Source of the DNA: Verrucomicrobiales bacterium
GTDB lineage: Bacteria; Verrucomicrobiota; Verrucomicrobiia; Limisphaerales; RI-55
DNA: 20,204 nucleotides
Assembly (NCBI GenBank): GCA_003484235.1
Contig: DNDP01000237.1
Coordinates: forward strand, 26,079-46,282
Reading direction: 5' to 3'
A program made the translations under genes and the position numbers. The notes under the pieces are model-generated. The model worked only from the letters and a program-made list of their open reading frames with translations. It was not told where the DNA came from and made no database searches. This document shows positions 7,529 to 16,092 of this stretch, piece after piece (position 1 is the first letter of the stretch; every line of letters starts with the position of its first letter).

Positions 7529-8494
7529 TCAGACGGCGCGAGGGCGCCGCCTTCCGTCCTCCTTGACCGAAATCGGAACGGGCCGCAGATCCCAGATCAG
7601 GCCGGTCCAGGACATAACCTTGAGCACATAGTAGGTGATGTCGATTTCCCACCAGTAGAATCCCTGCCGGGTTGCGCCCATGTAGTGATGGTGATTGTTG
7701 TGCCAGCCTTCGCCGAGCGTGATGAGCGCCAGCAGGAGGCTGTTGCGGCTGTCATCCTTCGTGTTGAACCGTTTGCGCCCGATCAGGTGGGCGAGGGAGT
7801 TGATCGAGCAGGTGCCGTGGAACAGGGCGGTCGTGCTGATGAAGAAGCCCCACACCAGCATCTGGCCGCCCGTCACTCCGAGCCCGGGTGCGAAGTGCTC
7901 GAGAATCATCCCCAGAAAAAACAATCCCGTGGCCAGAACAATCGGGACGAGCGAATCAAAACGGTTCAGGAACACGAGCTCGGGGAACTTGGCCAGGTCC
8001 TTCACCACGCGGTAATCGGTTGGAAAATTCCGGGCGCTGGTGATCCAGCCGACGTGCGACCACCAGAAGCCGTGCACGTGCGGAGAATGCGCATCATCCG
8101 CCTCGTCCGAATGTTTGTGGTGCTGCCGGTGATGGTAGGCCCACCAGAGCGGTCCGCGCTGGGTGGAGGACGCCCCCAACAGGGCGAGCAGGAACTGCAT
8201 GAACCGGCTCGTTCGAAACGTGCGGTGCGAGAAATACCGGTGATACACACCGGTCACCGCGAACATGCGCACAAAGTAAAGCGCCACGGCGGCGGCCACC
8301 GCAAACCAGCTCCAGCCCACCAGCAGCACCCCGAGGCAGCCGAGGTGCAGGATGATGAAGGGAATGCAGCGGACCCATTCCACACGGTCAGGTTTGGCGC
8401 GAATCGCGTCAAAGTCATGATTGCCGAAATCGGCGTCGAACCATTGAACCAGGGAGGTGGCCCACTTGCGCAGGAGACTTGTAGAGGCAGGCAT
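7529..8494 (-). CDS. Acyl-lipid/acyl-CoA fatty acid desaturase, delta-9 type
   Basis: Membrane di-iron enzyme introducing a double bond into fatty acyl chains with oxygen. The 321 residues from ATG 8494 hold the three histidine boxes: HRYFSH (85-90), HRQHH (122-126) and WHNNHHHY near residue 265. Between them are hydrophobic helix pairs (about 42-80 and 95-110, and a further pair in the middle). Conserved surroundings such as GVYHRYFSHRTF and GEGWHNNHHHY match stearoyl-CoA-type desaturases. The frame remains open to 8623, but that extension is Pro-rich and unlike the family. The C terminus is Arg-rich. The gene has its own 143-base upstream region with a perfect palindrome (8581-8595), so it may be regulated separately from the aminotransferase gene behind it. 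Confidence 0.93.
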   Translation of the reverse strand: MPASTSLLRKWATSLVQWFDADFGNHDFDAIRAKPDRVEWVRCIPFIILHLGCLGVLLVGWSWFAVAAAVALYFVRMFAVTGVYHRYFSHRTFRTSRFMQFLLALLGASSTQRGPLWWAYHHRQHHKHSDEADDAHSPHVHGFWWSHVGWITSARNFPTDYRVVKDLAKFPELVFLNRFDSLVPIVLATGLFFLGMILEHFAPGLGVTGGQMLVWGFFISTTALFHGTCSINSLAHLIGRKRFNTKDDSRNSLLLALITLGEGWHNNHHHYMGATRQGFYWWEIDITYYVLKVMSWTGLIWDLRPVPISVKEDGRRRPRAV

Positions 8495-8580
8495 GTACGG
8501 TCGTTCTATTTGACGGGGCGAAAGAAACACGCGGTCTGCCCCGGGGTCAAGTCCCGCTTCACCTGGCGGGGCTGATTCTT

Positions 8581-8595
8581 CAACCACGGTGGTTG
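8581..8595. promoter_or_regulatory. Perfect 15-base palindrome upstream of the desaturase
   Basis: The site CAACCACGGTGGTTG has 7-base perfect half-sites around one central base. It lies 87 bases upstream of the desaturase start and 43 bases past the aminotransferase stop. It could be an operator for a dimeric regulator or a small hairpin in the aminotransferase transcript; there is no T run next to it. A weak promoter-like TTGACC with a 17-base spacer to TTTCTT lies between it and the desaturase on the minus strand. Confidence 0.4.
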
Positions 8596-8637
8596 GGAGC
8601 GGCCGGGCGCTGCCCGCAGGCACATTCGCAATCCTCC

Positions 8638-9738
8638 CTATCGGAAGAACTCGACCACCACCTTAGCCACATGTTCCACCTGTTCGTCGGTCAGCTCGGG
8701 ATACATTGGCAGCGGCAGGATGCGTCGGGAGGTGCTTTCGCTGACCGGGTAGGCGCCTTCCTTCCAGCCCTGATCGGCGTAAACCTTCTGCAGGTGAAGG
8801 GGCAGCGGGTAGTAGATGAGGGTGGGAATTCCGTTGGCCTCCAGGTGGCGCTGAAGTTCATCGCGACGTTCGCATTGGATGGCGTAAACGTGGAAAACGT
8901 GGTGGTTGTCCGGCGCCGTGAACGGAAGAGTGACGGGCAGGCCCTTGAAGGCGGCGTGATAGCGCGCCGCGATCGCCCGGCGACGATCGTTCCAGCGGTC
9001 CAGATGGCGGAGTTTGACCCGCAATATGGCCGCCTGCAGTTCGTCGAGCCGGGAGTTGAATCCGTGCAGATCGTGAAAATAGCGTCGCTCGATGCCATGA
9101 ACCCGCAGCATGCGGAGTTTCTTCGCCATTTCGTCATCGTTGGTGACGACCATTCCACCGTCACCGTCGGCGCCGAGGTTCTTGGTGGGATAAAAGCTGA
9201 AGCAGCCAAACACGCCGCTGCTCCCGGCGGCGCGGGTTCCCTGCCGGGCGCCGATGGCCTGCGCGCAATCCTCCACCAGCGCGATGCGCCGGGGAGCGGC
9301 CAGCTTCCTGATCAAATCCAGGTCGGCCATCTGCCCGAATAGGTGCACAGGGATGATGGCGCGTGTTCTGTCGGTGAGACGCCGCTCCACCTCGGACGGA
9401 TCCAGGCAGAGTGTTTTCGGATCAATGTCGGCAAAGACGATCTTCGCACCCATCTGGTGGATCGATTCCGCCGGAGCGATGTAGGTGAACGGCGTCGTGA
9501 TGACTTCGTCGCCGGGGCCGATGTCCAGTGCCCGCAACGCCAACGTCAGCGCGTCGGATCCGGAATTCACCCCGACGGCATGGCGCGCGCCGACATGGGC
9601 GGCGATCTCATCCTCAAACGCCTTCACGTTCGGGCCCAGGATGTAGTGCCCGCTGGCCAGCGCTTCCTGGACTGCGGGCAGGAGTTCGGACTGCAGCGAC
9701 TCGTACTGGGCCTTGAGGTTGAGAAAAGGGATGTTCAC
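8638..9738 (-). CDS. DegT/DnrJ/EryC1-family PLP aminotransferase
   Basis: A 366-residue pyridoxal-phosphate enzyme of the sugar aminotransferase family, which adds amino groups to nucleotide-bound keto sugars for surface polysaccharides or antibiotics. The start is GTG 9738 (VNIPFLNLKAQYESL), the standard family N terminus; the frame is open much further (to 10143) only as antisense of the metalloprotease gene. Landmarks: GVNSGSDALTLALRAL (about 56-71), ITTPFTYIAPAESI, D157 in VEDCAQAIGA, and the PLP lysine K186 in SFYPTKNLGADGDGG. A tail with LPLPMYPELTDEQVEHV is also typical. No sugar-nucleotide dehydratase or glycosyltransferase is adjacent, so the substrate is unknown. It starts 34 bases after the metalloprotease stop, consistent with cotranscription. 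Confidence 0.93.
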   Translation of the reverse strand: MNIPFLNLKAQYESLQSELLPAVQEALASGHYILGPNVKAFEDEIAAHVGARHAVGVNSGSDALTLALRALDIGPGDEVITTPFTYIAPAESIHQMGAKIVFADIDPKTLCLDPSEVERRLTDRTRAIIPVHLFGQMADLDLIRKLAAPRRIALVEDCAQAIGARQGTRAAGSSGVFGCFSFYPTKNLGADGDGGMVVTNDDEMAKKLRMLRVHGIERRYFHDLHGFNSRLDELQAAILRVKLRHLDRWNDRRRAIAARYHAAFKGLPVTLPFTAPDNHHVFHVYAIQCERRDELQRHLEANGIPTLIYYPLPLHLQKVYADQGWKEGAYPVSESTSRRILPLPMYPELTDEQVEHVAKVVVEFFR

Positions 9739-9772
9739 GGGCGGGTATGGGGAGGGAGAACTGGAGTCGAGC

Positions 9773-10597
9773 TCAGCGACCCACGCCGAGCTGCACCTCG
9801 CTGCGGACTTCGGGAATCCAGCCCTCGATCTGCTTGATGCGGGTTTCGTCAACCGGGTGGGTGCGCAGAAACCAGGGCGTCGAACCGCCGCGCTCCCGGT
9901 TGTAATCCGCGAACCGTTGCCAGAAATCCACCGCCGCTGCGGGATCGTACCCGGCCCGTGCCATGTAGGTGAGGCCGATGCGGTCGGCTTCGGATTCCTG
10001 TTTGCGGCTGTGGGGCAGGGTATAAAACACCGCGGCTCCGGCGCCCGCTCCCATTCCATAAAGGCCGTTCCACATCTGCCGCTCCTGGCTGCTTTGATCG
10101 CTGGTAACGGCACCCACCACGGCCGCTCCGGCTCCAATGGCAATCGAACTTGCCACGGAACTGGTCATCCGCTCGCCACCATGCCGGGCCGTCGCATGGG
10201 CGACCTCGTGGCCCATGACGGTGGCGAGGCCCGCCTCATCCTTGGTGATCGGCAGGATGCCCGTGTAGATGCCAACTTTCCCGCCGGGCAGGCAGAAAGC
10301 ATTCGCTTCGGGGCTGTCAAACACGACGAATTCCCATTGGGCGTTGGGCAGGTCATTGCCGGCGGCGGCGGCGATCTTGTCCCCCACCTTCTTTACCAGC
10401 GCGTTCAGGGCGGGGTCGGTGCTGATCTTCTGCTCCTTCTTCATCTGCTCGAAACTCGCCAGCCCCATCTGCAGTTCCTCTCCGGTGGAAAACATGTTGA
10501 ACTGCCTGCGACCGGTCACCGGCGCGGTGGTGCAACCGGTCTGGCCGATGATCACCGTGGCAACCAAGGAGAGGAACAGCTGGCGGATCGAGATCAT
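9773..10597 (-). CDS. M48-family zinc metalloprotease, probable lipoprotein
   Basis: A 274-residue exported protease, likely acting in envelope protein quality control like the LoiP/BepA group. The start at ATG 10597 gives a signal sequence ending in GQTGC22, a lipobox-like site, followed by the typical TTAPVTGRRQFNMFS. The zinc site is H130-E-V-A-H134 in MGHEVAHATARHGG, with the third ligand E201 in SRKQESEADRIG. NAFCLPGGKVGIYTGIL before the HEXXH is characteristic. A Gly/Ala-rich loop separates the two metal motifs (about 145-195). There is no tetratricopeptide extension, so it is shorter than BepA. It follows the propeller gene by 53 bases on the same strand. Confidence 0.93.
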   Translation of the reverse strand: MISIRQLFLSLVATVIIGQTGCTTAPVTGRRQFNMFSTGEELQMGLASFEQMKKEQKISTDPALNALVKKVGDKIAAAAGNDLPNAQWEFVVFDSPEANAFCLPGGKVGIYTGILPITKDEAGLATVMGHEVAHATARHGGERMTSSVASSIAIGAGAAVVGAVTSDQSSQERQMWNGLYGMGAGAGAAVFYTLPHSRKQESEADRIGLTYMARAGYDPAAAVDFWQRFADYNRERGGSTPWFLRTHPVDETRIKQIEGWIPEVRSEVQLGVGR

Positions 10598-10650
10598 GCA
10601 GGGATCAAAGCAGCCCGGGGCCGAACGCTCAAGCCGCATTCGGCGCGGTC

Positions 10651-12942
10651 TCATTGTGGCAGCTCGTTGAGCGTGTAATACAGCTCCTCCGAGCGCAGCA
10701 ATTCGCCTGTGACGCTCTCGACGCCGGACGCGACCACGCGGGTCACGTAGCGCGTCTTCAGGCCTGGCAGATTGAGCCGGACGCGGCGGGCATCCTCGCT
10801 GACCGTCACGCCGGTGATCTCGATGGGGGTCGCGCTGCCGGGCGTGCCGGCGTGATCAAACTCCGGCGATCCATAGGTCTCGTGGTGAGCGTAGCGGAAC
10901 TGGGACACGAAATAGCTGTCAGAGTCTCCGGCAAACTCGCGGCTGACCGGCGCGGTGAAGATCAGCTCCAGTCCGTCTTCCATGGCACGGGCCTGAAGCA
11001 CTTCGAATGGCGCAACGCCTGTGAAGGCCACCCGGTCGAGTGACTGTTCGAAGGGGCCCACTGACGACCAGGCCTTGTTCTTTACTCCGCCGACATAGAG
11101 CCGCCCCTCGGGATCAAAGATCAGCCGGTTGGCGCCGGAACCGAAGCCCTTGAGGAAGGGAAAGACCGCGCCCTGCCAGCGACCGTTCACGTTCTCGAGC
11201 GCGACGCGCAGCACCACGGCATTCTGAAAATCAGCCACCAGCATCTGCCTGCCAAATGGGCCGAAACCTTCCGCCGGAATGGTCACAAATCCGGCGGCCG
11301 AAGGAGCCAGCTTGCGAGGAAACCAGACGGCAGGAGGCGTGAAATTGGCCGGTGGTTGTTCCCAGGCAATTTCTGGCGCCGGCAGAGCCGATCGGTATCC
11401 ATAGGTGAGGCCGGCCTGAATGTGGTTCAACTTGCATGCCCCGATCCAGTTGCCCTGGTTGTCGGTGGCAAAGAGATCTCCGTCGGGGCCGTAGTGCCCG
11501 ATTCCGTTGGGTGCCCGCAGGCCAGAAGCAACCGGCGATATGCCTCTTCCGTCGGCGCCGATGCGGACGATCCAGCCGGCATAGTCCACATCCCAACGGG
11601 CACGTTGACCGCAGAAGCCCAGCAGGAAGCTGCCGTCGTGCGCCAGTGCCGGGCCAAAGGTGAAGGCGTGATAATTGCCCGTGAAATGCCAGTCGTCATT
11701 CAGGCACTCGAAAGAATCGGCGACGCCGTCTCCGTCGAGGTCCTTAATCCGGGTCAATTCCGGTTTCTGCGCCACCACAATGTCGCCATCGATGACCGCC
11801 AGGCCGAGCGGCTCATTCAAGCCGCCGGCAAACTTCCGGAAGCGGTTCTTTCCAATCTCGTCGCGGGCGTTCTCGAGCAGCCAGATTTCACCGGTCCAGG
11901 TGGAGATGGCCAGCGTCTCGTCCGTAAACCACGCCATGCCGGTGACCTTCAGTTCCACCTCCGGCGGCAGGGGCAAGGACTCGACTGCGTATGACTCGTC
12001 CCCACGTTGTCGGCGGCCATTCGCGGAAACCTGGTAGGCCGTGGTTGGCGGCGTGATTGCCGGAGCCCTGCCCAGCTCGGTCGCCACCGCTGTTTTCAAT
12101 TCTCGAATCGCGGCGGAAAGGTCTGGCGGAAGACTGGGAACTCGGGTCATCAGAATCTGGCAGCGAACAGTCTGCTCGCGGGGTGGAATGGATAGGAGCG
12201 ATCGAACAATGGGGCCATCTCGGCGAACTTTCTCCGGCACGCTTTCGCCGCCGCTCTCGCTTTCAATGGTGTGGGTGAACCCGGTGGTCGTGACCGTGTT
12301 CGTCCAGTTCGAGCCTTCCGGTCGGACTCCGGCCCAAATCATCACCCAGCCGCGATCGTCGCGGAAGGCTACGGCATCCTGGTCAAAATGGAGAATCTCC
12401 TCAGTCGCGGCAGACCCGGCGAGGAGCTGCAGCCATAGCGTTTCTGTTGAGGGTCCAATCTCGAACTGCCTGCCGAGGCCCTGTGGAAAGCCCGGCAGCG
12501 CAAGCGGCGTTTCCTCGATGACTGTGGCTTGTCGGCCTCGACCGACTTGGTATCGAAACACGGCACGCCCGCCCACCGACTTCATGGCAAGAAACTCCAG
12601 ATCGTCGGATCGGCCGCCTGCCAGATCTGGCATTACATCCCCCACATGCCAGGCAGAAGCGGGCAGGCTCGTGAAGATAGGCTGTCCGATCGGGCGACAA
12701 AGAAATGGAGTTTTGCTGCCGGTGTGCGGGGTGCCGTTCAATTGGAGGCCTTCGCCGCTCCAGGCGAGATGGGTGCGCAGCAACTCGGTGTCGAAGGCCA
12801 GATGAAGGCTTTCAGCCAGCCGCAAGTAGATCGCCCGAGGGGCGCCCTCCATAGGCAGGTAGCGAGCGGTCTCAAGATTCTGCCCGGCCGACAGGTATCC
12901 GGCATGGATGAGGCCGATCAGGGCGGCCAGTCGAATATTCAT
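10651..12942 (-). CDS. Secreted sorbosone-dehydrogenase-like beta-propeller protein
   Basis: A 763-residue exported protein from ATG 12942, with a signal peptide at residues 1-20. The N-terminal 330 residues or so form a domain I do not recognise. From about 340 to 650 there is a glucose/sorbosone-dehydrogenase-like propeller of the kind common in Planctomycetes and Verrucomicrobia. It is marked by GGLNEPLGLAV, a calcium-loop-like DLDGDGVADSFE (near 400), SGLRAPNGIGHYGPDGDLFA and TDNQGNWIG (about 470-500), and NRLIFDPEGRLYVGG. The last 100 residues look like a beta-sandwich. Unlike many relatives there is no CxxCH heme site anywhere. A soluble PQQ-type or purely binding role is possible; no activity can be assigned. 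An alternative start at 12987 adds 15 residues and weakens the signal peptide. Confidence 0.82.
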   Translation of the reverse strand: MNIRLAALIGLIHAGYLSAGQNLETARYLPMEGAPRAIYLRLAESLHLAFDTELLRTHLAWSGEGLQLNGTPHTGSKTPFLCRPIGQPIFTSLPASAWHVGDVMPDLAGGRSDDLEFLAMKSVGGRAVFRYQVGRGRQATVIEETPLALPGFPQGLGRQFEIGPSTETLWLQLLAGSAATEEILHFDQDAVAFRDDRGWVMIWAGVRPEGSNWTNTVTTTGFTHTIESESGGESVPEKVRRDGPIVRSLLSIPPREQTVRCQILMTRVPSLPPDLSAAIRELKTAVATELGRAPAITPPTTAYQVSANGRRQRGDESYAVESLPLPPEVELKVTGMAWFTDETLAISTWTGEIWLLENARDEIGKNRFRKFAGGLNEPLGLAVIDGDIVVAQKPELTRIKDLDGDGVADSFECLNDDWHFTGNYHAFTFGPALAHDGSFLLGFCGQRARWDVDYAGWIVRIGADGRGISPVASGLRAPNGIGHYGPDGDLFATDNQGNWIGACKLNHIQAGLTYGYRSALPAPEIAWEQPPANFTPPAVWFPRKLAPSAAGFVTIPAEGFGPFGRQMLVADFQNAVVLRVALENVNGRWQGAVFPFLKGFGSGANRLIFDPEGRLYVGGVKNKAWSSVGPFEQSLDRVAFTGVAPFEVLQARAMEDGLELIFTAPVSREFAGDSDSYFVSQFRYAHHETYGSPEFDHAGTPGSATPIEITGVTVSEDARRVRLNLPGLKTRYVTRVVASGVESVTGELLRSEELYYTLNELPQ

Positions 12943-13008
12943 GGGCGAGAGTATGGCCGAGGTGGTGCGCTCCGGCGAATCCATCACGCCGGATGGTTCT
13001 CCGCTGGC

Positions 13009-13593
13009 TCAGTCGGGCAGGTGTCTGACGACGTTCAAAATGTCGATCAGCACTCCCGTGGGCTGCTGGGCGGAATCGATCTGATGCACCAGCGACGGTC
13101 CGTAATAATCAAGCACCGGCTTGGTCTCCCGTTCGTAGGTCTCCAGCCGTGCCCGGATGATGGCGAGATTGGCGTCGTCCAGCCTGTTCTCGCGGATGGC
13201 GCGGTGCTGCAGCCGTTTCACCATCTGTTCCATGTCGGAGCACTTCAGGCAAAAAACGGCGCGCACGTCCAGCAGCGGCTTCAGCATGTCAGCCTGTGTC
13301 GTGTTGCGGGGAAGTCCGTCAAGCACGAGCGTGTCGGATTCCGGGGAAAACCGGCCGGTGGCGACGCTGGCATCGATCTCACGCCGCCAGAGCTCGATGG
13401 TGGGTTCATCCGGCACCAGTTTGCCCTGGCTGGAATAGTGAAGAAACGTCCGTCCCAGGTTGCTTTCGATCTTCAGGTTGCGAAAGGCGTCTCCGCAGGC
13501 AAAGTGAAAGAAGTTGGGAATCGTTCCGAGGATCTTGCCCTGCGTGCCCTTGCCCGCTCCCGGCGCCCCGAAAAGGAGAAACGTGCGATACAT
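13009..13593 (-). CDS. adk: Adenylate kinase-like nucleoside monophosphate kinase
   Basis: A 194-residue P-loop kinase that should transfer phosphate between ATP and a nucleoside monophosphate. The P-loop is GAPGAGKGT at 9-17. Further family marks are GKLVPDEPTIELW, LDGLPRNTTQADML (usually DGFPR), and a short lid with HRAIRENRLDDANLAIIRARL followed by TKPVLDYYG. The long zinc-finger lid is absent, as in short-form adenylate kinases. The NMP-binding segment is GDAFRNLK where classical enzymes have GDMLR, so it differs in the pocket that contacts the monophosphate. It may be a paralogue with another substrate, not the housekeeping enzyme. It starts 13 bases after the upstream membrane protein gene, so the two are likely translated from one message. 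Confidence 0.85.
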   Translation of the reverse strand: MYRTFLLFGAPGAGKGTQGKILGTIPNFFHFACGDAFRNLKIESNLGRTFLHYSSQGKLVPDEPTIELWRREIDASVATGRFSPESDTLVLDGLPRNTTQADMLKPLLDVRAVFCLKCSDMEQMVKRLQHRAIRENRLDDANLAIIRARLETYERETKPVLDYYGPSLVHQIDSAQQPTGVLIDILNVVRHLPD

Positions 13594-13606
13594 GCGGAGA
13601 CCGGAC

Positions 13607-14590
13607 TCAGCTGACGTCCTTGTGCTTGAGCCGAACTTCGTAGATTTCGAGATACGGGACGGTAACGATTTCCGAAGCGTCGCCCTTCTTCACCCGGATT
13701 TGCAGCTCGGTCTGATCGAGTTTGGCGATGTAGGTGGTCAGGTGATTGCCGCGGGAGGTCTTGAAAAAGAGATTCATGTCACGGACGTCCTCCGGCAGCA
13801 CGCTTTTGGTGAACTTGGCGAGCTTGGTCTCGAAGAAGCGGCGGTTGAACGTCACCACGCCCCGCGAGAAGGTAATGGTGTCCGGCAGCAGGGGCGATTG
13901 GGTTTCGGGCGGGAGCGGAGCTTCCTCAAACAGCTCTCCCGGTGGCAGGACCGCATTCGGGTCATCCGGCGCGACTTCCTCCGGGACTCTCTCCAACTCC
14001 TCCTCGGCCGGCGGCGGTGGCGGGGCAGTGTTTTCGCTCACCTGCTTTCCTCCCATTGCACCCACCAGCACGCTGCGTGGAATTGCCAGCAACGCGGCCT
14101 GGCTGATCCATGGCAGGACGGCCGCCACTCCGCAGACGACCTGGGGCGAGTAGGCGCGATAAAGCGCGACTTCGTAGGCCGCGAAGAGGTTGCCAAAGTA
14201 GATCAGCAGAACCAGGAACCAGCCCACACCCGACGAGAAAAGCATGCCAATGATCCCGGTTCGGCCAGCGGGACGATCCAATCGCGAGACCTCCGACAAG
14301 GTCAGTCCGGACAATCGCTGCCGTTCTTCCTCCGTGAGTTGGATCAGGGGTTGAACGAAACGGACTGCCTTTGGGTTGTCCCTCAATTCCTTGAGGGTTT
14401 CCTGGGAGAAACTCTCCCACGCGGTGGCGGACGAATAGCTGCCGTCCGGTTGCTTGAGTACGAGCCCGCGGCTGGAGAATCCCACCGGTTCGCCGGTGAT
14501 TACGGAGCCATCGCTCAATTTGAAGGTCGCCGCCGAGGTGGATGACGCGATCAGGAACCCCAGCAGGACTGTCAGCAACCGCTGTATCAT
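13607..14590 (-). CDS. Exported/membrane protein with Pro/Glu-rich segment, unknown function
   Basis: A 327-residue protein from ATG 14590 that I do not recognise. In order: a signal peptide (1-21, SSTSAAT), a short beta-rich module FKLSDGSVITGEPVGFSSRG, and a charged stretch. One long hydrophobic segment follows at about 112-138 and a second at about 150-172. Next is a Pro/Glu-rich acidic region at about 189-236 with five consecutive prolines, then a mixed C-terminal domain (240-325). The arrangement suggests a membrane-anchored protein with a flexible spacer. A start further upstream (14704) is possible but would run through the intergenic region. It is the first gene of the minus-strand block and is 13 bases from the kinase gene. 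Confidence 0.75.
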   Translation of the reverse strand: MIQRLLTVLLGFLIASSTSAATFKLSDGSVITGEPVGFSSRGLVLKQPDGSYSSATAWESFSQETLKELRDNPKAVRFVQPLIQLTEEERQRLSGLTLSEVSRLDRPAGRTGIIGMLFSSGVGWFLVLLIYFGNLFAAYEVALYRAYSPQVVCGVAAVLPWISQAALLAIPRSVLVGAMGGKQVSENTAPPPPPAEEELERVPEEVAPDDPNAVLPPGELFEEAPLPPETQSPLLPDTITFSRGVVTFNRRFFETKLAKFTKSVLPEDVRDMNLFFKTSRGNHLTTYIAKLDQTELQIRVKKGDASEIVTVPYLEIYEVRLKHKDVS

Positions 14591-14766
14591 GGGCGCGGAG
14601 CCTACCGATCCGATCCGTCCAACGGAAGCTTTTTGATCCGAGGTTTCACCGCCGGCAACCGCGGCAAACACCCGTAAACTGTGCAGCGAGAACGTGTGGT
14701 TCATTCCGCCAGAAACGAAAGATCGGGTGGTTGAATAAACCGCATCGGAGGGCGGTCAGGGACCAA
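14591..14766. promoter_or_regulatory. Divergent intergenic region, membrane protein / oxidoreductase
   Basis: These 176 bases separate two divergent starts and should carry promoters for both blocks. An AGGGA at 14758-14762 is a reasonable ribosome binding site for the ATG at 14767. No clear -35/-10 pair or palindromic operator was found by eye. Confidence 0.45.
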
Positions 14767-16092
14767 ATGCAACGGCCACCCCGCGTGTCAGGGATTTCGC
14801 GGCGCTCCTTCCTTTCAAAGACGGCGCTGGTCGCGTCGTCGGCATCGGCTTTTGGTCCGTTCGTTGTCCGCGGGCAGAATCTCAACAGCCGACTGAACAT
14901 CGCGGTCATTGGCGTCGGTGGCAAGGGTGAGAGCGACACCGACGGGTGTGCATCCGAGAACATCGTCGCCCTTTGCGACATCGATGCCAACACGTTGGCG
15001 TCGCGGGCCCGAAAGTATCCCCGGGCGCGGCAGCACAGGGACTTCAGGAAGATGATCGAATCCCAGCGCGAGATTGACGCAGTGGTCGTAAGCACTCCGG
15101 ATCACATTCATGCCCCGGCGGCGATGGCGGCCATCCGGGCGGGCAAGCATGTCTACGTGCAGAAACCAATGGCCCACTCGATCTTCGAGGCCCGAGCGAT
15201 GCGGTTGGCTGCCCGGGAGCACAAGGTCGCGACCATGATGGGCAATCAAGGGCATGCCGGAGAGGGGATTCGCCGATTCTGCGAACTCATCTGGGCCGGC
15301 GTGATCGGGCCGGTGCGCGAGGTTCACGCCTGGAGCAACCGGCCCATCTGGCCGCAGGGCGTTGAACGACCTTCTGTTACGCCTCCGGTTCCGGATCACG
15401 TCGATTGGGACTTGTTTCTGGGCCCCGCACCTTGGCGGCCCTATCACCCCGCATATCATCCCTTCAAGTGGCGTGGCTGGTGGGATTTTGGCACCGGCGC
15501 CCTGGGAGACATGGGCTGCCATGTTCTGGATGGCGTCAATTGGGCGCTCAAACTGAACCACCCTGACTCCGTCGTCGCTGAACAGGAAGGCGCCAACGAA
15601 GAAACTGGGCCGAAACGGTCGATCATCACCTACCAGTTTCCTGCCCGTGGGGAGATGCCGCCCCTGAAGCTGGTCTGGTATGACGGCAATTTGAAGCCCG
15701 ATCCTGCGCTTGCCGGAAACACCCACGCGTTCCGCGAGAACAGCAACGGCACCCTCCTTATCGGCGATCGGGGCAAACTGTTGACCGGCTCCTACGGGAA
15801 CGCGCCGCAATTCACGGACGACTCCGCCCAAAAGGAGTTCCCGAAAGTGGAGGCGACGCTGCCGCGGTCAGTTGGCCACTACGAGGAGTGGATCAACGCT
15901 TGCAAGGGAGCGCCGAACACCGGCGCCAGTTTTGACTACTCCGGGCCTTTCACCGAGTGGGTGCTGCTTGGCAATGTGGCCGTTCGGGCCGGCAGAAAGC
16001 TGGAGTGGGACGGCGAAACCATGACCGCCTCAAACGCGCCTGAACTCGCCCCGTTGGTGCGGCGGGAATATAGGAAAGGATGGGCTCAATGA
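14767..16092 (+). CDS. Tat-exported Gfo/Idh/MocA-family oxidoreductase
   Basis: A 441-residue NAD(P)-dependent oxidoreductase of the type expanded in PVC bacteria, likely acting on sugars or inositols in the periplasm. The N terminus is a Tat signal: ISRRSFLSKTALVASSASA (10-28). The Rossmann glycine motif is AVIGVGGKG (46-54), then LCDID (69-73). The family's EKP motif appears as QKP (K133 in HVYVQKPMAHS), a variant typical of the secreted PVC subgroup. WWDFGTGALGDMGCHVLDGVNWALKL supplies the conserved catalytic-region His. It starts at ATG 14767 with AGGGA just upstream; the frame is open to 14542 but that would overlap the divergent gene. It has no obvious partner gene; a 352-base gap follows. 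Substrate unknown. Confidence 0.93.
   Translation: MQRPPRVSGISRRSFLSKTALVASSASAFGPFVVRGQNLNSRLNIAVIGVGGKGESDTDGCASENIVALCDIDANTLASRARKYPRARQHRDFRKMIESQREIDAVVVSTPDHIHAPAAMAAIRAGKHVYVQKPMAHSIFEARAMRLAAREHKVATMMGNQGHAGEGIRRFCELIWAGVIGPVREVHAWSNRPIWPQGVERPSVTPPVPDHVDWDLFLGPAPWRPYHPAYHPFKWRGWWDFGTGALGDMGCHVLDGVNWALKLNHPDSVVAEQEGANEETGPKRSIITYQFPARGEMPPLKLVWYDGNLKPDPALAGNTHAFRENSNGTLLIGDRGKLLTGSYGNAPQFTDDSAQKEFPKVEATLPRSVGHYEEWINACKGAPNTGASFDYSGPFTEWVLLGNVAVRAGRKLEWDGETMTASNAPELAPLVRREYRKGWAQ

Noticed and set aside
7534..7549. Inverted repeat CGGCGC/GCGCCG at the end of the desaturase gene, as a two-way terminator
   Set aside because: It lies inside the last codons of the desaturase in an Arg-rich GC-rich segment and has no T run on either side.
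9739..10143. N-terminal extension of the aminotransferase
   Set aside because: The open frame runs antisense-shifted through the metalloprotease gene; the family N terminus begins at GTG 9738.
12529..13614. Plus-strand open frame opposite the kinase and the start of the propeller gene
   Set aside because: Antisense to two supported genes and without a recognisable domain.
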